Shown here in pieces: positions 46,501 to 58,869 of a DNA stretch of 64,000 nt. Under the pieces are notes generated by a model, which saw nothing but the letters and a program-made list of their open reading frames with translations, searched no databases and had not been told where the DNA came from. The translations under genes were made by a program, and so were the position numbers. How positions within the stretch are numbered: position 1 is the first letter of the stretch; every line of letters begins with the position of its first letter. This stretch comes from Phaeotremella fagi (lineage: Eukaryota > Basidiomycota > Tremellomycetes > Tremellales > Phaeotremellaceae): the NCBI GenBank assembly GCA_001599715.1, contig BCHU01000007.1, positions 501,586 through 565,585 of the forward strand, given 5' to 3'.

Positions 46501-46847
46501 GCGTGTTTTTAGCTAGACCAACAAGATAGATATAAAAGGAGGCAACTTACTCTGCCTGCACAACCTATACCAAGAGTATGTATCAATTCGAAATCCTCTA
46601 ATTTAACATTTGGTCGTTTTGGTGAACCAAGCGATAAATTAGATGGGAAAAGTGGGGATGATCTCCTGATCGATGTACGAGAACTTGATCTTGAATTTAG
46701 ATTTTCGTCTTCAGCATCGGATAAAGGTGTGTATTGACGATTCGAGTTTCGTGGTGAAAACTGTTGTCTAGGGGATTTGGGTGGAAGACTAGGAGGTGGA
46801 GAGGGTGGTAAAGGAATTTCATATGGGACGGAAGTCAATGAAGACAT
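43579..46847 (-). CDS. AGC-family serine/threonine kinase with long C-terminal tail
   Basis: Starts at 46847 with a proline-rich head ([18 protein letters not shown]). The kinase domain shows the Gly loop GIGCAGRV, lysine [27 protein letters not shown], catalytic [19 protein letters not shown] and GTAEYLAPEVL. An insert of about 35 residues sits between DFG and the T-loop ([20 protein letters not shown]). The kinase end reads [10 protein letters not shown], then through an intron joins [18 protein letters not shown], an AGC C-terminal extension. This exon continues directly into a 537-residue frame ([13 protein letters not shown]...), so that frame is the tail, not a separate gene. The tail has a hydrophobic-motif-like FAWSKDW and long Ser-rich stretches, and ends VVWAYDDI. 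Probably a cytosolic signalling kinase; the exact subfamily was not identified. Confidence 0.8.
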
Positions 46848-48076
46848 GTATGATGAATTTTATCGTTGGGTTTTATGTGATTGATAGAATTTGTTTGGAT
46901 ACTGGTTGGAAAGCGAAGTGAAAAGCCTTCTTTTTACCTTTACGACTGAGTTGAGAGACTTCTTTCCACTGTCGTCATGTAGAGATATCACTGAATTGCT
47001 CCTTTTATTTCGGTTTCGCGGTGGTGGTAAGATGAATTTCGGAGTATGCAGAGACGATCAACGATTGGAAGACTTTGGTGGGTTAAAGGAGGAGTGACGG
47101 TGTAGATAAGGAGGAGGATGGACTATGACGTTTTGATGGGGAGATGAGAAGATTTGGGGTGCTCTTGATTGATGTGAAGTTGAAGTGCGCGAGGTCGTAT
47201 CTCTTTATCAATGTTCTTTGTCGTTAAATGTATTAGTAAGAAAAAGGGATATAAAAGTAATGTGTATTGTAGTTGAAACGTTTGAACAAGTAAGTGATTA
47301 AAGTGACTAGACGTTGATTTGTAGCTTGTGCTTTTAATGATCAGTGCAGATAAGTAGGCGAATAAACAGCGTGTTAAGTTGAAGGTAGGATTGTTATAGA
47401 CAAGAGTAGAGGACTTACTATCCTATCCTCGATACTTAATCCCCTTTCTCTCTCTTCCATTTGATAACCCCTTTGTAACTGATACTCGTACTACTCAAAG
47501 GTAAGTCAACGTCGTCTAACCCAAGTGGCTAGTAACAAAACAGTGAAATTTCCAAATCAATGGTAAGTAATCTTGTGGGTCCGTGTTACATATATTTCCC
47601 ACACACACATATCTTTGAATCTCCATTCATCACCACCTCGCTTATCCAGATTCTCACATTCCCACAGATACATCTACTTAGAATCTCGTACTGTGTCTTG
47701 TATCTTAATTATACCTATACCTATTGTTGTTTTTACTTCACTGTACCTCGTAGTGAAGAAACGCTGAAACCCGCTCCTATTTCAGGGGGTGTGTTATTGA
47801 AAAAATGACGTGGCGTGGCACCTAAAAAGAAACTGACTTCAGAATGTCAATCTGTGTATACCGTTAACACTATCAGGAAGACGATTGCTGTGTTGCAAGA
47901 GGTATGAAGAACACAATTAGAACAATGGCAAGACGATGAATATATTGATCTTCAAATCAAACAAAGATATACTCGTCACAGGCCCGCCTCAATCCAGGCC
48001 TTTCATTATAGATACAACAATTACATATACGGATTCCAAATGCAGTGCCAATCTTCCAGATTGACCCTTCGACTCA
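46848..48076. promoter_or_regulatory. Long upstream region of the AGC kinase
   Basis: A 1.2-kb gap with no gene that I can support. The left part is the kinase promoter and leader, the right part the 3' flank of the EED gene. Open frames at 46891-47097 and 47560-47808 are short and featureless. Confidence 0.5.
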
Positions 48077-50141
48077 CTAACCATTCAATCTATAAACGAA
48101 AACGCTCAATCGTTCGCCAACCCCAACAACCCATTTCCCACCTCTAGGACTAACGCAAGTCATGTGAACGAAAACTCCAGATCTGGGATACGAAACACCA
48201 CCCTGTCTTTGAGTCTTCTTAACAGCATCCGTCCAAATCCCATGAAGATCCAATATCCAAGGATAGAAATTCGTTTTCGTTCTCTCGACAACTGGATTTT
48301 TGATTTTCTGTAAAGGTGGAGTGCTAGTGTTTGAATCATTCGTACCACCTAAAGAAGCTCTTGTCATTCGTCTCGACGCTAGGTTGATCAACTCAAGTTC
48401 GGTCATTGACGTAGATGACATTGATCTTTGAGGAGTTGCGTTTGGTGTCGAATTGCTTGAATTCGTTGATTCGCCCTTTTTCGATGTTCGCTTTTTGGTT
48501 AGTATAGTTGATTCTGATTCAGGTTCAGGTGGGAGTTCGATTTCAGGAGGAGATCCGAGTTTAGCCAGTTTGAAATTGTACAATTGAATTTGATGGCTAT
48601 TCGTACCCTCTGTACCGATAGCTATCATCGTTCCCCTGACGGCGTTCGGGTTATTGAAAAGATCATCACTCGGATCGGGATGGTAAGACGGATGTAAACC
48701 GAATCTTCGATACCAAAGATCGACTTTGATAGGGCATTCCAATAAGATCTGAAATGAATCTAACACTGTCAGTGGAGTTCTGAAGTCTAAATTAACGTCG
48801 AATTACAACTTACGAGATTTATACCAATCAGTCTTTTGAGCATAATCCAGAGTCAACGGTTCGATACCATCTTTTTCAAAGAATCGATCCATCCCCAGCC
48901 ATTTCCAAGTGATCATCACATCGAGAGATTTGGAAACTAAAGTGCTGTCACCAAGCCTAATTAAACATCAAGTCAGTACTGCTCACGAGTGCTTGAATCC
49001 ACGTACCATTCGATCTGATCAACCAAAGAACAATGTATCCGATTCGTCGAGAACAACGGGAAATGTATCAACACAGGTCGATAACCTTTCGGTACTGGAT
49101 CTGGAAGTTCTGTAAGAGGTGGTAAAGGAGGTAAAGGCCAAATTTTGACGGCGTAATCAGCTCCACAAGTTGCTAGAGCTGATCTCCACTGATGGAATGA
49201 CAATCCAATAACATGAGCTTTATGACCTGCTGGACCTTCACCAGCGAATATCGCCACTACTGTTGTTCCCTCATCTGCATCGCCCATTGGATAATTTTCA
49301 TTTTTCATTTGTCCATCTTCTAAATCTGAATCTGAAAAATCTTTCCCTCTGATGTTCCACAGCCGAGAGGTTTTATCTGCAGATGACGACGCAAGGATAT
49401 GGGGTTTCGACGGATGGAATTTGAGTGATAGGATTTCCTGTTGTTGTGATGATCAGCATCATTTAAAAGAGTTACCAAACTCACCTCTCCATGCCCGATC
49501 AAAGTCCTTACTAATTGTTGAGTCAAAGCGTCAATTATATAAATCACTCCCAATGACCCAGCACAAGCCAGAAGCGGATGGAAGGTAAAAGGATCGAAAG
49601 ACCATGTTACATGATACAAATCTTCCTAAAGAGGTTTCAGTGTCAAGTCTAACGTAATGAAAATGGATTTAAAACGTACGTTTGGTACTTCAATGGTGAA
49701 GATCTCCTGCCAAGGATTTTCATCACTACATTTGTAGACAGATACCTGAGATATACTCATTAAGCCAGTTGTTGACAGCAAGAGCGATTGAAAACTTACA
49801 TCATGTTTGGATACCAACGCAACGCAACCATCCCAAAAATCCCAATCTACAAGTTTAGGTTCATCAAGTACAGTCCCAGGAGAATAAAGTGGTCGATGAA
49901 TTCCAGTCCAAGGGAAAAATTCCGCACACACGTAATCATCACGATCTTTTCCTTGGGTTTGCTATTGTGTCACAGATTAACATTGGAAAACGATTTGAAG
50001 GGGGTGACTTGCCAAAGAGAAATGTTTCAAGGTGTAAGGAGGAATTTCTTTTTTTGGATGTCGTTGAGTGAACCAATTCCCTCTTTGATTTGATGGACCT
50101 GGGGAGCTTTCTGCTTCACCTTCTGGAGAGAAAGAGCTCAT
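48077..50141 (-). CDS. EED1: EED/ESC-type WD40 Polycomb subunit (PRC2)
   Basis: Starts at 50141 (MSSFSPEGEAESSPGPSNQR). The first intron (49962-50012) begins with GC rather than GT, and its removal restores the frame into DDYVCAEFFPWTGIHRPLYS. WD40 blades follow: VSVYKCSDENPWQEIF, LYHVTWSFDPFTFHPLLACA, GSLGVIYIIDALTQQLVRTL, IGHGE, ADKTSRLWNIRGKDF, ALATCGADYAVKIW. The EED signature is the stretch YRPVLIHFPLFSTNRIHCSL followed by VDQIEWLGD (animal EED: [21 protein letters not shown]). A Ser/Thr-rich insert interrupts the last blades before VHMTCVSPRGGKWVVGVGER. EED reads H3K27me3 and stimulates the EZH2-type methyltransferase. Cryptococcus retains PRC2 with Eed1, which fits. Confidence 0.88.
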
Positions 50142-50915
50142 TAGTGGACTATGGTTTTATGACATGATGTCAACGAATCAATCAATCAATCCCTCTGACA
50201 TCTTAGTTTACGCTAAGTTACGGTAACCATGTCAGCCTGACAATTTGACTTTTTCAATGTCAGACACAGTTTTCTGTAGAAGTATAAAACTGTTTTTTTT
50301 GGTCTGAACTGAACTTCATTAGGTGTAACTTGAAGAGTGGAGTGGAGTTAAGTACCTAGATGCACTCTCACTCTCAGCACCTTGTTACAAGTCAATCCCC
50401 ATGCATGCCATGCATTGACTTGCTGTTCTCCTTCTACTTTACAAGTACCTTAATTTACTTTACAACTTACGCCCAGACGCGTCTTTACGATCTACCAGAA
50501 AATTATGGTTATTCTGTGACAGGAACAGGAGAAGGAGAATTTAACTACCCCTTAATACTTACTGTCTTTTAATGCTTTGAACACGAAACAGGGTTGGTTA
50601 CGGTACCCGAGGTCATTTATTGTACAGTTTCGTGGTAACGAGGGACGTCGTAGAGATACTGCTGTTAGTTGGATACGTTAAAGATCTACTTCTACATCTA
50701 CACCTCCATCTCTACTCCTTTTCTATTACTTTCTTCATCTCCCGACGTCCTCCTCTTCACCTTCTAACGAATACCCATCTTACGCTTAGGTCGTACAGAT
50801 CACCTCACCTCACGTTTAAGTTCATTACACTCTTTAACAACACTGCTCTTCAGCATTTCATTCACCCAACCACCCAATCGAACCAATTAACCAACCTGAC
50901 AACCAACCAAGCACA
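50142..50915. promoter_or_regulatory. Divergent region between EED and the CAP-protein gene
   Basis: 774 bp between divergent starts. Contains C/T-rich runs at about 50695-50740. No gene seen. Confidence 0.45.
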
Positions 50916-51959
50916 ATGAAGTCAATCTTATCAACCCTCCTTATTTCCCTTTTAACGATCACCACCACAGTCTCAGCGAGACCAACCAACTGTACAGTCA
51001 AAGGTTCTAAAGGTAAACATCATCATAACGGGACCCAACATGGTGTTTCCGGTACCATGTCATCGAGTAGTAGTATCGCCACTATCCCAAGTTCAACGCT
51101 CAGTTCAAGTGTTATGGCTGCTACAACCTCAGCCGCTGCTTTAGTAAATGTTCAAAGTTCAGTTACTACCTCAACCTCAACTTCAACTTCATCAGCAGCT
51201 GTGACGACTGGTACTGGAACAACCTCCGATGGTGAATACACTCCTGACCAATATGTCGCTCTTCATTCAAACTTTAGAGCTCTTTATGGTATGTACCTAA
51301 AAGATTGAACATCAGTCTGATTTGGCTTTAGGCGCAAACGCCGTAACTTGGAATAACACTCTTCAAACTTTCGCTAAACAAGTTGCTGACACTTGTGTCT
51401 TCGCTCATTCGTAAGTTATCAACCACACATTCTACCTTACACTACTGACCAACAAAAACATAATAGGGGTGGACCATACGGTGAAAACATGTAAGTTTAA
51501 TCTCATCCGATGGATCATATTCTGATCGACGTCAACAGCGCCGCAGGAGCTGGTGGAGGTTACAACGTCACTTCAGGATTCCTTTCATGGTCAAACGAAG
51601 CGTGTAAGTATATCTCCTATCCGTGTACAAGATAAACAATTCAACTGATGAACGTGAACAGCATTGTACAACTGGAATTCACCAGGTTATTCAGAAGCAA
51701 CAGGTCATTTCACCCAGGTGAGTTTCAAATTCATTCTCTCATAACACGATTCAATATTCTAAAAATTTATGTACTCGTATAGGTGGTGTGGAAAGCTACG
51801 ACTCAAATTGGATGTGCAATGACCAATTGTGCCGATGGAACCATTTTCAAAGGATACGGCACATCCGAATACATCGTCTGTGAATATTATCCAAGAGGTA
51901 ACATCGTCGGTGATAACGATTCATACTTCATCGCCAACGTTGGTACTTATCAGGGTTAA
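50916..51959 (+). CDS. Secreted CAP/PR-1 family protein
   Basis: Signal peptide KSILSTLLISLLTITTTVSA, then a Ser/Thr-rich linker likely to be O-glycosylated (to about residue 105), then the CAP domain: EYTPDQYVALHSNFRALYG, VTWNNTLQTFAKQVADTCVF, HSGGPYGENIAAGAGG, SLYNWNSPGYSEATGHFTQV, VWKATTQIGCAMTNC and EYIVCEYYPRGNIVG. The His and Glu of the CAP cavity and the paired cysteines are present. Related to yeast Pry1, which exports sterols and fatty acids; the function here is inferred. Extracellular or cell-wall protein. Six exons with introns of about 50-70 bp. Confidence 0.92.
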
Positions 51960-52318
51960 CCCCCCGGTTTGTATTCGAGCGGCAGTTGAACTTCCGTTTG
52001 TTGGACTTTTGGATTGAATCCTTCTAACAGTAAGAGTTACATTATACCCTCTGGAATGTGCTGGACATTTTTCGAAGTTTCATGACTTTTTTTGACGATC
52101 TTGTATAAAAATTCTTTTATACGCTCGATGCGATTAGTGTTTACGGTTTGTGTTGGTTATGGCTGCGTTCTACTGATCTACGCCAAAGAAAACTTGACAC
52201 GTTACTGAAATCCATCGATTGGAACTACCTCTCAACTATCACAGCGCACATTATATAGGGTATCACTTAAACTAATCAAGGTACCAAACCAATCCTTTTC
52301 ACCTACATCACACCCCAT
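51960..52318. terminator. Convergent 3' region of CAP protein and dienelactone hydrolase
   Basis: 359 bp between two converging stops, non-coding by inspection. Confidence 0.4.
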
Positions 52319-53458
52319 CTACTTGAATAGTTGAGAACGAATAAACTCGGTAGCAGCCGAACCAGCTTCCTCAAAAGCTTTCTTCGTAGGTTCATGACCT
52401 AAATTAGGACGAGCCGCGAAACCATGAACGGTTTCTAAAGAAACACATCAACCACAAATCTAAAGCGAAAAGATAGATAGGTAACTAACCAGGATAAACG
52501 ATCACGTCAAATTCAACATCTTTCTTCTCAGCGAAAACACCTTTAACTTTATCGATCTCAGGTTGTTTGAATCTCATGTCATGACTCGCTAATTGCCATA
52601 ACGTCGGTTTACTGATTTTTTGATATAGATCGATAGGTTCTGGACTTGGATGGGCGATAACTCCAGCTACTAATTTGTTATCTGATTTCGACATGAGATG
52701 GATGACCATACTTCCACCACGGCAGTAGCTGTGAATTTATCTCGACATCAGAGGTCGTATCGTTTGATGGTGAAGAGGTTGACTTACCCAACCGCAGCGA
52801 TATTTGTATATCCCTCAGCTTGAAGATCGTTGACCGCCTAAAACGAGACCCCCTATTTAGTAACCCAGATAAAACGTGTTGGGAGACCAACTAACCTTCT
52901 CGCAAAGTGGTACAACACTCCCGTTAAGGACTTTCGGAACGTAAGGGATGATTCTCAACATGTTGATTCCATCTCTGATAGAAGCGAACCAAGATTTTTT
53001 GGCGTTTTCACCAGGGTACGATTCGAGTATTGGATCAAGGATGTTGGGTCCAGGTCCGTTGGCTAGAGGTTGATGATCAATCGGTGTTCATTTCAACTTG
53101 GTTAGTTGGATCGCTTGGACTCACGAATGTAATCTGGAACGAAAACGTTGATCTTCAATTTCTCAGCGAAAGTGTCAGCCATCAATTTCCCATTTGGCTA
53201 TTAAAGTACAAGTTCGTTAGTGTCCAAAGTAATGATTTACGTTCTATAGTTTCAATTGGGACTTACGATAAGAAGACCAAAGACATCGGTGAATAAAATC
53301 AAAGCTGATTTCTCATCTGCGACATGTCCAGTTTGGGGTTTCGCATGGTATCTAGCAACTTTACGTGTTTCGTTGATTGGTTCGATAACTCCTGTGGGTG
53401 TACCTGGGAGATCTTTACCTTTGAGACAACATGGACCAATTGGGAAGAATTCTGTCAT
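52319..53458 (-). CDS. Dienelactone hydrolase family protein
   Basis: Starts at 53458 (MTEFFPIGPCCLKGKDLPGT). DLH features: ALILFTDVFGLLIPNGKLMA, NVFVPDY, then TNIAAVGYCRGGSMVIHLMS with the Cys nucleophile in the elbow G-Y-C-R-G-G. The acid is in LWQLASHDMRF and the catalytic His in ETVHGFAARPNLGH. It ends RSQLFK. The Cys-Asp-His triad is that of dienelactone/carboxymethylenebutenolidase enzymes. A cytosolic hydrolase of lactone or ester compounds; in fungi these proteins often have unknown natural substrates. Six exons. Confidence 0.9.
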
Positions 53459-53874
53459 GGTAGCTGGGTTGTTATAGTGTGTTGTGCAATACAAAGTCTA
53501 ATTAGAAACGTGAGAATTGGGAAATGGGAAAAAGGGAAGGATCATGTGAATAAAAGTCAAGTATTTATACTTTAAATCTTACAGTGAATTAATTGGCTTG
53601 GCTCTGCGGTTTAGACCACTCTAATACATGAGACTGACTTTATCATGGATTTCGCTGCAACTTGTGTTCTAATCTTATCTCTCCAAAGGACCCAAAGGAC
53701 CCGATCACCGATATCCATGCGTGGGGCAGGTCTATAAAAAGACAACGGCCGAAGGGGAGGGAGTATTGTTTACGTAAGGATTTACTACCTCAACACTCGC
53801 GTGTCTATGTTGAGCAAATGTAACCCAACTACTTACAACCACCACCACTGTATACTCAACAACACCATCCCTCA
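53459..53874. promoter_or_regulatory. Divergent region between dienelactone hydrolase and Rpn13
   Basis: 416 bp between a minus-strand start (53458) and a plus-strand start (53875). No recognised motif; the minus-strand frame at 53732-54094 is antisense to Rpn13 exon 1. Confidence 0.45.
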
Positions 53875-55196
53875 ATGTCCACACTAATCTCGATCCCAGC
53901 AGGTAGATGTATACGCAGATCTCCAGATCAAAAATGGGTAGATCCACAACCTGAAAAGGGTTTGATCGAATTGAAATATGAAGATGATTTAATGCATCTC
54001 TGTAAGTTAATTTGGGGTTAAGTATCACTAACCCACTATAGGGTGGAAAAGTCGTACAACAGGTGCTGTAGAGGATGTATGTCTCCTCTCTCAATTAGAT
54101 CAAATTATGGCTAACTTTGTTAATAGGAACTTATCATCTTCCCTGGTGAAGCAACTTTCTCAAAGGTTACTCAAGTACGTTGATTCAATTTAATAATCAA
54201 GGGAGTTCTCATCCTGATCCTCCACAGGACCCATCTGGTCGAACCCACATTCTCAAATTCTCTTCATCAGATCAAAAGTATTTCGTAAGTCCTCTTAATT
54301 CAAATTCGGTCAAATATTCACCACACCCCATAGTTCTGGTTACAACGTGCGGATTCTGGTACCGATCTACGTGCAGCTGTCGATATCAATGAACTGCTCC
54401 AAGACCCAACTTATCGGTAAGCAGGTTGATTACATGGGATTCATCGGCAAGCTGACACACATTCCAGAGTCGGAACCGCGCCCCTTCCAACCACCGCAAT
54501 GCCAGAAACACCAGTTGCACCTTCCCCGGAAAGATCCTACCCACCTACACCAGGTGCACCTCGTCTCTCTCACCCAACCCCAGGTCCACCATCAGCAGCT
54601 TCAGCTCTTCGTGAACAGATTCAAGCGACTCCAGCACCTGTCCATGGTAACACTGGTGATTTGACTGCTACTACCGCCGCTGCTGGACCTAGTTCGGGAA
54701 TGGACATTGATACCAACCCAACTTCCTCTACTCATGAAGAAATGGCTAGATTGTTAGTCCAATGGGCTCAACAAGGTGGTATGGGTAGTGTTTCAGAGGG
54801 TATGTGATTCTTTCTTCGTATCGACTCTGAGAATTCTACTAAGTCGAAACAGACGCCCATCTAACCGATATCCTGTCACCAGCAAACATCACAACCCTCT
54901 TGAAAACCAATCAAAACCTCCCAAAAATCCTCATTCCACTCTTACCCCCCTCCCTCGAAATCCCAGAGACCGCCTCGGCAGATCTATTGATTCCAATCCT
55001 AACAGCTCCGCAAATCACCGACGCGGTCGCGAGTTTGGATAACGCTTTACGTAGTGGTGGTCTTCCAGGTGGTATGATGAAGGATTTGGGACTTCCTGAA
55101 AACGCTGGGAAGGGGGTTAAAGAATTTTTAGATGGTTTGAAAGGATTGAAAGTCGATGTTCAGGAAGATGAGAGTGAGGCTATGGAGACGGATTAG
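53875..55196 (+). CDS. RPN13: Proteasome ubiquitin receptor Rpn13
   Basis: MSTLISIPAGRCIRRSPDQK, then WVDPQPEKGLIELKYEDD and HLWWKSRTTGAVEDELIIFP; this is the Pru (PH-like) domain that binds Rpn2 and ubiquitin. After a Pro/Ser/Thr-rich linker (GAPRLSHPTPGPPSAAS) the C-terminal DEUBAD domain appears: DAHLTDILSPANITTLLKTN and SADLLIPILTAPQITDAVAS, which in other species binds the deubiquitinase UCH37/Uch2. So the full, two-domain form is present, unlike the S. cerevisiae protein, which is Pru only. Nuclear/cytosolic 26S proteasome. Several short introns in the Pru part. Confidence 0.9.
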
Positions 55197-55474
55197 GATT
55201 GAGAGTGGTCATGGTATTGGTTCTGATGAGATTGGTGTGATGAATGGAAAGTTTCAAATTCATTGGAAGTCTAAGATATTATTGATTCCAGACATTTTTC
55301 ATTCATTCATTCTTTCTATTCTATTTTCACTATTTACGGACTTCAACAAGAACAGTCATCTATTTATCAGCTAGAGGTAAATAAAATTGACCACAGCTTT
55401 CGGAAATTCAATCTAAAAATACAGTCAAGATGTCACCAAGGACGAGGTCCAATGAATTGAGAAGGCTAACAGGA

Positions 55475-56653
55475 CTAATCAGCTAATGACACCTGTAATC
55501 AAAACGATTAAATGACTTACATGCATAGCAGGAATCGCCGAATAACCCTATAAACGCAAAACAATCAAAATCAGTCTGTAGTCAAGGTATTCAACATCTG
55601 ACATACAGGATTAATGAATCCGTTCGCAGGCGGGAACATTCTTTTCCAACTGTGAAGAATTGGATTCATCAGTCATGTGGAGAACATATTAATGTTATAA
55701 GAGATGGAGACATACTAATTCTGAGTGACTGGATCCCTCGCACCCCCAATTCTCGGTAGCGGTTGTGATGGCTGTTGAGGCGGAACTGCCAGCTTCATCT
55801 CTGGCGGATGGACATCGGTGATGTTCCCATATTGATTACTCGGTTGGGGGTAATGGCCTTGGGATTGGGATTGAGAAAATGACGGTGAAGGTGAAGGTGG
55901 CGGTGAAGGTGAAAACGGCGAGATGGGGTTCGTTTTGCTGTAATCAGGTCTTTTCTTTGTAAATTTTAGGTTTTCAGAGGGTAGATAAGCTATCGTAGGT
56001 TCAGATTGTTTTTTCGTTGATGAATAATAACTTTTTATTTTGGTTGATGTTTGAGTTTGAGTATGGGTTTGGCTTGTCGGTAGATGTTCCTGTTGTTGTT
56101 GATAGACTATTGGGGTTAACGGGGTGATAGGTTTATTCGATTCTGTACCTGTACCTGTACCCGTACCAGATGAAGAACATGTACAAGTACATGTACAAGA
56201 TTTTATACTTTTATTGAATTTCAATTTCTGATTGTCGACACTGAAATCGTTGGTACTTTTATTTCGAACTACTTGATTTTGATGTTTACGACAATGACCG
56301 GATGATTTCGGTATGGGAATGGTGGTAAGTTCAACTGAAGCTGGTGCAGATTTGTAACCACCATTTTTGGTTTTACTTTTGGGGTTGTTGATGTTGTAAG
56401 AAGTCGATTCTTGTGGAATAGGATTTGAAGATGGTCGATGATGTGTAATTGATGAAGGTGGCGTAAGACTTGGACTTGGTGTAGTTGAATTTCTCCAACT
56501 TAAAATCCGAAGTTCCTGAACTGGATGAAGACATCGACTTCCTAAACCCGATTCTCCCCCTTGCTGATCATTAGAACTATGATTGATATCCTGTAAAGGT
56601 GAAATACCAGGTCGGATTCTTTGTTGAAGATCCTGTGGATACGTTCGAGGCAT
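55475..56653 (-). CDS. Disordered protein with conserved spliced C-terminal tail
   Basis: The main exon starts at the ATG at 56653 and runs down to 55717. It is low complexity: Ser/Thr/Pro/Gln-rich, including a Cys-Thr repeat (CTCTCTC) and a Gly-Thr repeat. Three short exons finish the protein: YWKRMFPPANGFINP, GYSAIPAMH and VSLAD, joined in frame and ending at 55475. The tail is well ordered in composition and unlike the rest, suggesting the functional part lies there. No domain recognised. I treat the upstream in-frame TTG at 56710 as non-start. Confidence 0.6.
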
Positions 56654-58869
56654 TTTTGAGAAATTTCGTTGGTTGTTGTGATGATCTATATTTTTTGTTG
56701 GAGCGAGCAAAATCCTAATCCGATCTGATCGGATGTCTAATATTCGTTTTTGTGGTGCGGTGTTGACGACAAAGGGTTGGTTGACGGTATTTCTTTTTCT
56801 CGTTAATCAAGAATTTTATAGTGTTTGTAAATAATTAAGTTAAGTCCTTCCTACTTTAGATTACTACTTCTTTCAATCGAAACTTCTGTATCTATGTATT
56901 TTAGATGTTAGTGAAAGAATGTTTGGTGGTAAAGTGTCCAAATTAAAATGTGGAAAGGGAATGAAGAAAGATCAGATAAGATAATCGATTACTGTATCTA
57001 TATCAACACTCGTTTTCGGGATATTACCAAGATATTCCCAGACTCTCAATCACGCAATATGAAAAAACGCATTCACCGTCTCTTATCTAGTCTTTGTCTG
57101 TTCACGCCTCCACCCCGATAGCCTTCTTGACCCAAAAAAAAACACACCACAAAACTCCGACCCGGACAAAAAAGTAAATTACAGAGAACTTTTTCACTCA
57201 CCTGGTGTGTCACTATTTTCTTGTTGTGGGTAACCTTTGTTCGAGGTTGAGTGTTCTTTTGATTTATGATATTTTGAAACCTTTCCGGGGGTTTGTTTTG
57301 GTGTACCGCCACAATGGGAGGGGTATCAATGGAGGGTTACGGTGAAAGGAGTGATGTCAGCTGAGAATCATTTCTTGTTTCTTTCATTGGTAGGGTGGGA
57401 ACCGATTTAAAGGATCGTTGTACAGGTGTGTCAGTAACATTTTTGCCACAACGACTGCTGTGAGGGATACAATGTCCTTCATTCGGCATGTGATCTTCGA
57501 AACGTTGGGGTGTGTGCGGTATCAATTACCCCCTGGCCTTCTTGTCTTCAAATCTGGGTTTTACAAGATCTGAGATTAGAAGGTCTGATATACCATGGAA
57601 ACCAAGAACGTGGATACGTACTGCGTTGGATTGGGTCAAGCCTTCCAAATCACATGATAGAAGGCAAGAAATCTCGTCCGTAGATAAGATATGAATATCG
57701 ATCATACCACCCCGCGGCCGTAGAATTACATCACCTAACAAACCATCCCCACCACTTTCAAAACTGACATTGAAATGACACTCCCAGGCAATCAGATTAG
57801 ATTCCCGAACCAAAAGCAAAAAAACACGTTCTTGATTCAAGCAACATTATCCAGCCATCGAATTGACCTGAACCACGAGACTAGAACTAGAACATTGTTC
57901 GAACGTTAACACCATGTCATAGTTGGCTGTATCGCTAGTCGGTTCTCGAATGAAAGGCCTAAATGCAAGGTTTGTCCATATAAAACGAGTAGGTATCCAC
58001 ATGTGTTTATTCATTAGCATTTTCCTTGTTCATCAGTGACAATCAAATCCACACAGATTCTCCCTCGTCAGTTCATCAAATCCTCTGATCACGTTCTCAT
58101 ACAAAGGAACTTTTCCCCCCCTTGCACTCCGTTGTCGTCGGGTTACAGTCGTACCGTATACATATATATCAGTACTGGGTCATCTCTTGCTTTCTTCATT
58201 AATCTGATCTTTCACCTTGCTTTATACGAAATTTTTAGTTGAACATCTTATCTGTTCATCGTGGTATTAAAATATAATATTATCAAATAGGTGAGTAACT
58301 CATTTATCCCACGGAGGCAATCCCTACGCTTTGTTGGGGGTGTTGGATTGAGGGGAGAATGGAGTATGGAGAGCTGGATGGATGGAGAGTATGGAGGAGA
58401 GTATGTTGACTCTACCTTGACGCTACCGAATCACTTACCTCGCTCACGTCAGCGGCGTCCAGGAAAATTAACCCTTGATGACGCTGTTAATGATAGTTTA
58501 CCCTTAACTCATTTCATTCTTTTATGAAACGAGTTAATCCATGGGAACAGAATTGGAGGAGTGTAGGCTGTGGTAGTGTGCATATGCTCAACGTGTACTG
58601 ATAAACGTTAACCCCCCTTATATAAACTCAACTTACCCTTCAACCACCGACGTTATTTTCCCTTCCCTTCCCTTATCCTGCTTCCGATTGCGCCCTACCA
58701 AACTACTCCGGATCACTTTCCCATTCCATCAAAATATTTAATATATTCTGATCCAATCAATCCAATCGGTTTGTTTCAAACGTTTCCATCATCGTCTTGA
58801 TCCCATTTCCAAACAAATTCAACCCCCTTTTCTGATCATCACTACAACCAAACAACTGCTTCGTACACG
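56654..58869. promoter_or_regulatory. 2.2-kb region between two divergent genes
   Basis: The longest gap of the window. Contains a purine-rich GGAG-repeat tract near 58355-58405 and C/T-rich runs near 58660-58685 just upstream of the phosphatase gene. Open frames at 57073-57312, 57526-57840 and 58291-58527 lack ATG support or any family resemblance. Likely holds long leaders for both neighbours. Confidence 0.5.

Noticed and set aside
57526..57840. Minus-strand 104-codon frame with a hydrophobic/beta pattern
   Set aside because: It is preceded by an in-frame stop with no ATG at its start, and no family is recognisable.
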